64,000 nucleotides of DNA, from NCBI RefSeq assembly GCF_042159835.1, contig NZ_JBBVGT010000003.1, positions 1-64,000 of the forward strand, given 5' to 3'. The notes under the pieces were generated by a model. That model saw only the letters and a list, made by a program, of their open reading frames with translations, was not told the origin of the DNA and did not search any database. This DNA comes from Albibacterium profundi (GTDB lineage Bacteria > Bacteroidota > Bacteroidia > Sphingobacteriales > Sphingobacteriaceae). Below, piece by piece: positions 58,609-64,000 of this stretch. The position numbers and the translations under genes are program-made. Positions within the stretch are counted from its first letter, which is position 1, and every line of letters starts with the position of its first letter.

Positions 58609-60300
58609 ATGAAAAAAATTATAAGTATATTAGTGCTGTCAACGGTTTTTCTCTCATGTGAGAAGATACTCGACTCACAGAGCTACGATAAAAAGAACAC
58701 CTCGAACTTTCCGGCCACGGTCACCGATGCAAATCAGATGCTGACCGGAATATATTCGACATTAAGTCAGGCCATATCGAACCCTCAGCATACTCATTTT
58801 TATATGGCCGAGCTTGCCTCGGACGATCGCTTTGGCGGTGGTGGTGAGAATGATAAAGATATGCAGGGTCTTGACCACTTGATGAACACAAAGACGAGCC
58901 GCTTTGAACCGTTCTGGGCAGCACGCTATCAAGGGATTGCACGTGCAAATACTGCAATCGCTACTCTAGACTTGGTTGAGGGATGGGAAAGTGATGCGCA
59001 GAGAAATCAAATGCTGGGAGAAGCACATTTTTTACGTGCCTTGTTCTATTTTGAACTTTCGCAAATGTTTGGCGAAGTTCCCCTGGTTGTCACTACGGCA
59101 GCGGAGAATCTTCCGAAAGCGCCTGCTGATGAAACCTATGCCCAGATAGCATATGACCTGCAACAAGCGATCAATTTGATGCCCTCTACTCCTTATAATT
59201 CAGTTGTTTCCGGCCATGCTACTAAATGGGCCGCGCAAGCGTTAATGGCTCGTGTATTTTTATTTTACACAGGTTATTATGGCAAAACTGAATTGCCGGT
59301 AGCGAATGATGGCGGAACAATCTCGAAGAGTCAAGTGATCACATGGATTGATGATTGTGTGGCGAATAGCGGACATGGTTTAGTAGACGATTTTCGCAGT
59401 TTATGGCCGTATTCAAATGATGTAACCGGTAAAGACTATGAGGATTATGATGGTCCGAACTGGGTAGGCGACGGTAATAAGGAAGTTGTGTTTGCTGTGA
59501 AATTTGGTACATCGGTAGATTGGGGCGACAATTTCCAGTTGGGCTATTCTAATCAATATGTTTTGCATTTTGGCTTGCGCTCGAATAATGGACTGGCGGA
59601 CACTTTTCCCTTCGGACAGGGCTGGGGCGCTGGACCTGTAAATTCAACCTTGTGGAATAATTGGAGACTTGCAGAGCCTGATGATATTAGACGTACAGCT
59701 TCGATAATGGATGCTGACGATGATGTTGAGGGCTATATTTACGGTGCCGACAGTCAGATGGAAGAGACCGGATTCTGGCAGAAAAAGTATATACCGATCA
59801 CAGCTTACGATGAAGATGGATCATTGGTTCCTTCCTATGCTATCATCAAGTTTAACGCACCGGCGGATATGCAGATCTCTCACACACAGGATCTCGTATT
59901 GATCCGTTTTGCCGATGTGTTATTGATGCAATCTGAGTTGAAGGAAGATGCGACCGGAATGAATAAAGTTCGCGCACGGGTTGATCTTCCTGCGGTATCC
60001 TACTCACTTGATGCCCTGAAAAAGGAACGTCGCTGGGAATTGGCATTTGAGGGACTTCGTTATTTTGATTTAATGCGATGGGGCGATGCTGCTGATGCTT
60101 TGGCTGCACAAGAAGGTGTTGCGATAAAAAATAAGGGGATTGACACGGAGATGAAAGCGTTTGGTGGGGGCTATCGGGCTCGCTACGAGGCTACTGGGGG
60201 CTTTTGGGCTATCCCTGAGTCGCAAATCCAACTGTCGGATGGACTCTTGACTCAAAATGAAGGCTGGGGAACGCCGGCTGCAGAATTCACAGGATGGTAG
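58609..60300 (+). CDS. SusD/RagB surface glycan-binding lipoprotein (locus 2)
   Basis: The 563-residue lipoprotein (LSTVFLSCEKIL, Cys17) has SusD marks: WAARYQGIARANTAIATLDL, MLGEAHFLRALFYFELSQMF near residue 135-154, and RFADVLLMQSELKEDATGMN with LKKERRWELAFEGLRYFDLM near residue 470. It is longer than the SusD of locus 1. It is the binding partner of the SusC encoded just upstream and covers the transporter entrance. The following lipoprotein gene begins 20 bases after its stop. Confidence 0.94.
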   Translation: MKKIISILVLSTVFLSCEKILDSQSYDKKNTSNFPATVTDANQMLTGIYSTLSQAISNPQHTHFYMAELASDDRFGGGGENDKDMQGLDHLMNTKTSRFEPFWAARYQGIARANTAIATLDLVEGWESDAQRNQMLGEAHFLRALFYFELSQMFGEVPLVVTTAAENLPKAPADETYAQIAYDLQQAINLMPSTPYNSVVSGHATKWAAQALMARVFLFYTGYYGKTELPVANDGGTISKSQVITWIDDCVANSGHGLVDDFRSLWPYSNDVTGKDYEDYDGPNWVGDGNKEVVFAVKFGTSVDWGDNFQLGYSNQYVLHFGLRSNNGLADTFPFGQGWGAGPVNSTLWNNWRLAEPDDIRRTASIMDADDDVEGYIYGADSQMEETGFWQKKYIPITAYDEDGSLVPSYAIIKFNAPADMQISHTQDLVLIRFADVLLMQSELKEDATGMNKVRARVDLPAVSYSLDALKKERRWELAFEGLRYFDLMRWGDAADALAAQEGVAIKNKGIDTEMKAFGGGYRARYEATGGFWAIPESQIQLSDGLLTQNEGWGTPAAEFTGW

Positions 60301-60320
60301 GGATAAAAGAATTTAAGATC

Positions 60321-61157
60321 ATGAAAAAACTGATAACATACATAATGGTACTAGTGACTACACTCAGCATAACGAGTTGTGAGTCAATAGAAGACCGACT
60401 GGATATGGGTGGGTTTATTAGCGCAGAGCAGCTTGATATATCGGCTACTCCGGTCGTAATTGACGGAAAGAATACTAACAAGGTGGTTTTAGATAATAAA
60501 AGCCCGGTTCTTTCTTCTTGGAATTTCGGTGTGGGTGTAACTCAAAAGAAAACCGATACCGTTCTATTGGTAGTGGAAGGTGCAAACGAGATTATCTTTA
60601 CAGGGAGGAACCCCGATGGGTCGGAAATTACAAAAACCTTGACCGTCAATGTTGATGAGCTTTATTTCGATGTTCCCGCCGAATGGGGCATCCTTACGGG
60701 TGGTTCTGAAAAGGACTGGGTATGGGACGATTCAGATGGTGGTGTATGGGGGAATGGTGGATATATGGGGAATGTCGAGCCAGCCTGGTGGATTGTTAAT
60801 TTGGCGGACATCGACGGACAAGCTCCGGGCGAAGGGGCTGGAGCTAAAATGACATTCTCATTAAGCGGAGCAACCTTCACCAAAGTAAAATCGGATGGAA
60901 CTACAGAGACCGGCACTTTCACGTTTGACATGGGTAAGAAGACTACGTTGGATGATGGCTCAGTTTGGGCGGAAGGTAAATTGACTTTAAAAGGAACAAC
61001 GGTCTTATGCGGAATATCACCCAATGAGGGCGGAGCACCCGTTTATGAATACGATATTCTTCTTATAAACGATGAAGAACTGGTATTAAGCTACCCAGAA
61101 CCGGGGGTGGACCCTTGGGGTACAGCTTGGTTCTGGAAATTCAAAGCCAGTAATTAG
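60321..61157 (+). CDS. surface lipoprotein of SusCD locus 2, glycan-binding candidate
   Basis: The ATG at 60321 gives 278 residues; a GTG-type start at 60294 would overlap susD and lacks a signal. The lipoprotein signal is VLVTTLSITSCES (Cys17 or so). A first Ig-like part (about 30-115) is followed by a beta-sandwich with many aromatics: EWGILTGGSEKDWVWDDSDG, VWGNGGYMGNVEPAWWIVNL, FSLSGATFTKVKSDGTTETG and a last strand ending DPWGTAWFWKFKASN. Tryptophan-rich faces of this kind commonly bind sugars. It is the final gene before a strong terminator; no glycosidase follows. Confidence 0.8.
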   Translation: MKKLITYIMVLVTTLSITSCESIEDRLDMGGFISAEQLDISATPVVIDGKNTNKVVLDNKSPVLSSWNFGVGVTQKKTDTVLLVVEGANEIIFTGRNPDGSEITKTLTVNVDELYFDVPAEWGILTGGSEKDWVWDDSDGGVWGNGGYMGNVEPAWWIVNLADIDGQAPGEGAGAKMTFSLSGATFTKVKSDGTTETGTFTFDMGKKTTLDDGSVWAEGKLTLKGTTVLCGISPNEGGAPVYEYDILLINDEELVLSYPEPGVDPWGTAWFWKFKASN

Positions 61158-61182
61158 GTTAGGTATAATTAATGGTTGGTTA

Positions 61183-61211
61183 GGCTACCTCGCACCGAGG
61201 TAGCCTTTTTT
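61183..61211 (+). terminator. intrinsic terminator of SusCD locus 2
   Basis: GGCTACCTCG (61183-61192) and CGAGGTAGCC (61196-61205) form a 10-bp stem with a 3-base loop (CAC), followed by TTTTTT. A strong signal that closes the locus 25 bases after the last stop. Confidence 0.92.
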
Positions 61212-61221
61212 ATTATGCAGC

Positions 61222-61767
61222 TCAATGTTTTCCTTCTGCGAACTCTTCGACCATTTTATTATTAAAGGCATCCAAATCTTTTGGCGAACGACTAGTTACT
61301 AATCCGTTGTCGACTACCACCTCTTTATCTACCCAATTAACACCCGCATTGATAAGGTCGGTTTTGATAGACGGATAAGAAGTCATCTGTCGATTTTTCA
61401 ACAAGCCGGTTTCTATCAAAGTTTGGGGCCCGTGACATATAGCTGCTATTGGTTTTCCGCTTTTCACGAAATCCCTTACGAAAGCCACCGTATCCTGATT
61501 TTCTCGTAGTTTATCAGGATTCATAACACCACCGGGCAGTAGTAGTGCATCGTAGTCGTCTACCGTCACGTCGCTTATGTTTTTGTCGACACCCAGCGTG
61601 ATTCCCCAGTTTTCTTTATCCCAACTACGTATTTTTTCTTTTTGTGACGAGACGATATCAATTTTCGCACCCTCATCTTCTAACCTCGTTTTCGGGCTTA
61701 CTAATTCTGACTCTTCAAATCCATCTTCTGATAATATGATTACTTTTCTATTTGTTAATTTCGACAT
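61222..61767 (-). CDS. PfpI/DJ-1-family protein
   Basis: With the start at the ATG at 61767 (an ATG-frame extension to 61803 is less likely) the protein has 181 residues. It begins MSKLTNRKVIILSEDGFEES, shows LLLPGGVMNPDKLRENQDT and the nucleophile elbow in PIAAICHGPQTLIETGLLK near residue 105-123 (Cys with its Gly and following His). The YhbO/PfpI group has glyoxalase, deglycase or chaperone-like activities and answers to oxidative or acid stress. It converges with the SusCD locus across the strong terminator at 61183. Confidence 0.92.
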   Translation of the reverse strand: MSKLTNRKVIILSEDGFEESELVSPKTRLEDEGAKIDIVSSQKEKIRSWDKENWGITLGVDKNISDVTVDDYDALLLPGGVMNPDKLRENQDTVAFVRDFVKSGKPIAAICHGPQTLIETGLLKNRQMTSYPSIKTDLINAGVNWVDKEVVVDNGLVTSRSPKDLDAFNNKMVEEFAEGKH

Positions 61768-61814
61768 AACTGATATGTTTTTGTGTATTAAATCTAATGT
61801 CAAGGAGTAACACG

Positions 61815-61880
61815 TGCATTCTCGAAATTGTTTAGGGAGAATGTATTTTTAAATTAATATAATCGTAAGGTTGCATTCTC
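61815..61880. repeat. repeated TGCATTCTC motif in a divergent gap
   Basis: TGCATTCTC occurs at 61815-61823 and 61872-61880 (direct copies 57 bases apart), and an inverted near-copy GAGAATGTA (8 of 9 matching) lies at 61837-61845. The 178-base gap separates the divergent PfpI and lipoprotein genes. It could hold an operator for one or both; chance is possible. Confidence 0.4.
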
Positions 61881-61944
61881 TTATATAAATTCTTACTTTC
61901 AATTCCCGAAACCTTAACGAAGTCACAAAATCATTTGAAAGCAT

Positions 61945-64000
61945 ATGCTAGCTAAACTAAAACCTTTATTTGTGCTGGCCGCCCTGTGTGCGGTCGTTCT
62001 TTTTCATGGATGTCAGAAAGAAGCGGAAGTTGAAGAGCCCATAGACCCCAAAGTCGAAAAGTTCACGCTACCAGAGGGTTTTGTAATCGAACATATTTAT
62101 AGCCCTTCCGATGAAGAGCGAGGCTCATGGGTCTCGATGACATTTGACGATCGAGGACGGATGATTGCTTCCGACCAATTTGGCGGATTGTATCGTCTCA
62201 CAATTCCAGAAATAGGTAATGATAGCATTCCGTTGGTCATCGATAGTTTGCATTTCCCGTTAGAAGGAGAAGCTTTAACAGATACTTCTAAAAGAAAAGT
62301 GGGCATGGGTTTCGCACAGGGATTACTCTGGGCCCATAATAGTCTTTACGTGATGGTTAATCATCGCGGCGACGAGATCTTAAGAAAAGGGAGCGGGCTG
62401 TATCGACTACAGGACACGAATAACGATGATGAGTTTGATAAAATCACGCAACTCTTGAAAATGGAGGGTGAAGGCGAGCATGGACCGCATAGTGTTGTTT
62501 TAGGACCCGACGGGGAATCGATCTATATCGTTGCGGGTAACCATACGGATATTCCGGAGATGGATTCTTATCGACTGCCCGCCAATTGGCAGGAGGATAA
62601 TTTACTACAGCAGATTAAAGATCCACAAGGGCATGCGACCGACAGAACAGCTCCTGGGGGATGGATTGCGATAACGGATTCCGTGGGTTCAACATGGGAA
62701 TTATTTGCTGCAGGTTTTAGAAACACATTTGATATAGCATTTAATCCCGAAGGGGAATTATTTGCCTATGATTCTGATATGGAGTGGGATTTTGGAATGA
62801 GCTGGTACCGGCCCACTAGAATCTTACACGTTACCAGCGGTAGCGAGTTTGGTTGGCGTACAGGTAACGGTAAATGGGCGCCGTATTATCCCGATAATTT
62901 GCCTGCGATGATTAACATCGGACAAGGGTCACCTACCAATTTAATATATGGAACAAAGAGCCTGTTTCCGGATAAGTACCGTAATAGCCTTTTCGCTTTC
63001 GATTGGAGTTTTGGTATTGTATATGCAGTTAGCTTAGAAGAGGACGGAGCTACGTATACAGCTAATGCTGAAGAGTTTATTGCTGGATCGCCGTTGCCTT
63101 TGACAGATGGGGAAATCGGTCCTGACGGTGCACTATATTTCCTGACAGGAGGAAGAGAGCTTGAATCCGATCTATATCGAGTTTATTATAAAGACTATCA
63201 GGAAATTGCTCATGACGCTGAGACCGACTCGGACGGAGTCAATGCCTATCAGCGTGTTCGACGTAAAATAGAGGAATATCACACGAAATCCGATCCGAAG
63301 GCTATCGATTTTATCTGGCCGTATTTGCGGAATAAAGATCGACATATTCGTTATGCCGCAAGGATTGCGTTGGAGAATCAAGCGCTCGACGGATGGAAAG
63401 ATCGCGCCTTTCAGGAACGAAGCGTGCAAGCAACTATACAGTCGATGATTGCGATGGCGCGGGTAGGAGAGGATGCGGACTTGCAATCGTCTATATTAAG
63501 AAAGTTGATGACGATCGACTTGCCTGCACAGACGGAAGAGAATCAATTAGGCGTGCTGCGAGCAGCGGAGCTTACGCTCTCAAGGCTGGGTATGCCTGAG
63601 GAGCCAGTTGCCGAACGCTTGATCAGCTATTTTGAGCAACTGTACCCCGCGGAAACCAATACGTTAAACCGGGAACTAAGTAAGGTATTGGTTCACCTCA
63701 ACGACGATGAGGCTATTTCAAAGACCTTGGATTTGCTTGCTGTAGCTGAAGACGACTCAACTTATCAGGAGACTGTAACCAAGTCGTCCGACCTGATTCT
63801 GAGAAACCCTCAATATGGATTAGATATTGCCAATTTGTTGACCAAAACGCCTCCTGCTCAGCAGATTTACTTTGCCACCGTTTTAAGTAAAGCGAAGGAA
63901 GGCTGGACTGACCAGACAAGGGAACGATACTTCAAATGGTTTTATGATGCTTTCGGTTACAAAGGCGGTAATAGTTATATCGGCTTTGTGAATCGTGCTA
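61945..64000 (+). CDS. large lipoprotein with beta-propeller then helical repeats, partial
   Basis: The frame opens at the ATG at 61945 and stays open to the window end (about 685 codons), so the true length is unknown. The signal ends VVLFHGCQKEAE, a lipoprotein-type Cys. A propeller-like region follows (about residues 40-410): VSMTFDDRGRMIASDQFGGL, HGPHSVVLGPDGESIYIVAG, FGMSWYRPTRILHVTSGSEF and LTDGEIGPDGALYFLTGGRE. After it come helical HEAT-like repeats (about 430-685). This resembles PVC-type or DUF7133 heme-associated lipoproteins, which often end in a c-type cytochrome or a heme site, but that part is not in view. Confidence 0.7.
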   Translation, partial: MLAKLKPLFVLAALCAVVLFHGCQKEAEVEEPIDPKVEKFTLPEGFVIEHIYSPSDEERGSWVSMTFDDRGRMIASDQFGGLYRLTIPEIGNDSIPLVIDSLHFPLEGEALTDTSKRKVGMGFAQGLLWAHNSLYVMVNHRGDEILRKGSGLYRLQDTNNDDEFDKITQLLKMEGEGEHGPHSVVLGPDGESIYIVAGNHTDIPEMDSYRLPANWQEDNLLQQIKDPQGHATDRTAPGGWIAITDSVGSTWELFAAGFRNTFDIAFNPEGELFAYDSDMEWDFGMSWYRPTRILHVTSGSEFGWRTGNGKWAPYYPDNLPAMINIGQGSPTNLIYGTKSLFPDKYRNSLFAFDWSFGIVYAVSLEEDGATYTANAEEFIAGSPLPLTDGEIGPDGALYFLTGGRELESDLYRVYYKDYQEIAHDAETDSDGVNAYQRVRRKIEEYHTKSDPKAIDFIWPYLRNKDRHIRYAARIALENQALDGWKDRAFQERSVQATIQSMIAMARVGEDADLQSSILRKLMTIDLPAQTEENQLGVLRAAELTLSRLGMPEEPVAERLISYFEQLYPAETNTLNRELSKVLVHLNDDEAISKTLDLLAVAEDDSTYQETVTKSSDLILRNPQYGLDIANLLTKTPPAQQIYFATVLSKAKEGWTDQTRERYFKWFYDAFGYKGGNSYIGFVNRA

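Noticed and set aside
1..64000. CRISPR arrays, tRNA or rRNA genes, prophage or defence-system genes
   Set aside because: No repeat-spacer pattern, no cloverleaf-like sequence in the gaps, and no phage or restriction gene products were found among the coding regions.

Overview
The window looks like a chromosomal segment of a Bacteroidota bacterium, most likely from the Sphingobacteriaceae (Sphingobacterium/Olivibacter/Parapedobacter-like). The grounds are two SusC/SusD outer-membrane pairs, a DUF6377-type regulator beside one pair, many lipoproteins, several promoters with the Bacteroidota form TTG-N19/20-TAnnTTTG, almost no Shine-Dalgarno sequences, and moderately AT-rich DNA. Genus is inference. 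No tRNA, rRNA or CRISPR array was seen.

Left edge (1-7.3 kb): the end of an IS3-family element (1-140, minus strand) lies directly downstream of a clear TPP riboswitch on the same strand, so the riboswitch is separated from whatever thiamine gene it controlled. A BetT-like BCCT transporter reads the other way, and an in-frame TAG breaks it 12 codons before the usable ATG. Then come hflK-hflC and a group of small membrane proteins, one resembling CrtO-type acyltransferases.

7.3-17.3 kb: a YdeI/OmpD-associated protein, a TPR sensor with a LuxR-type HTH, a DUF4870-like protein, an unknown membrane protein overlapping a WG-repeat protein, a DUF3267 zinc-site membrane protein, a DUF808 (YedI) protein and a GH92 alpha-mannosidase.

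17.4-28.4 kb: a small unknown membrane protein with a good promoter, then a redox cluster (TlpA-like, DsbD, DUF4369-TlpA-like), an MFS carrier, DoxX, threonine aldolase, proline symporter PutP, a sulfatase and an exported DinB-fold protein.

28.4-37.7 kb: a complete polysaccharide utilisation locus: DUF6377 regulator, SusC, SusD, GH30 glycosidase and surface glycan-binding lipoprotein, closed by a strong terminator. The order resembles known beta-1,6-glucan loci. 37.7-55.2 kb: mostly housekeeping and stress genes: WYL regulator, LytTR fragment, DUF2975/XRE pair, M23 peptidase, tesA divergent from ybbA-ybbP, topoisomerase IB overlapping a KTSC protein, Crp/Fnr, YceI, NhaA, a membrane/HTH/DUF4153 operon, a DUF2383 protein and DNA polymerase IV.

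55.3-64 kb: a second SusC/SusD pair with one lipoprotein and no enzyme, a LacI-operator-like palindrome in its promoter, a PfpI-like protein, and a large lipoprotein that runs off the right edge. I found no clear new defence or mobile system. The most notable points are the broken BCCT gene, the IS/riboswitch junction, the topoisomerase IB-KTSC overlap, the enzyme-free SusCD locus and a few small unknown genes.
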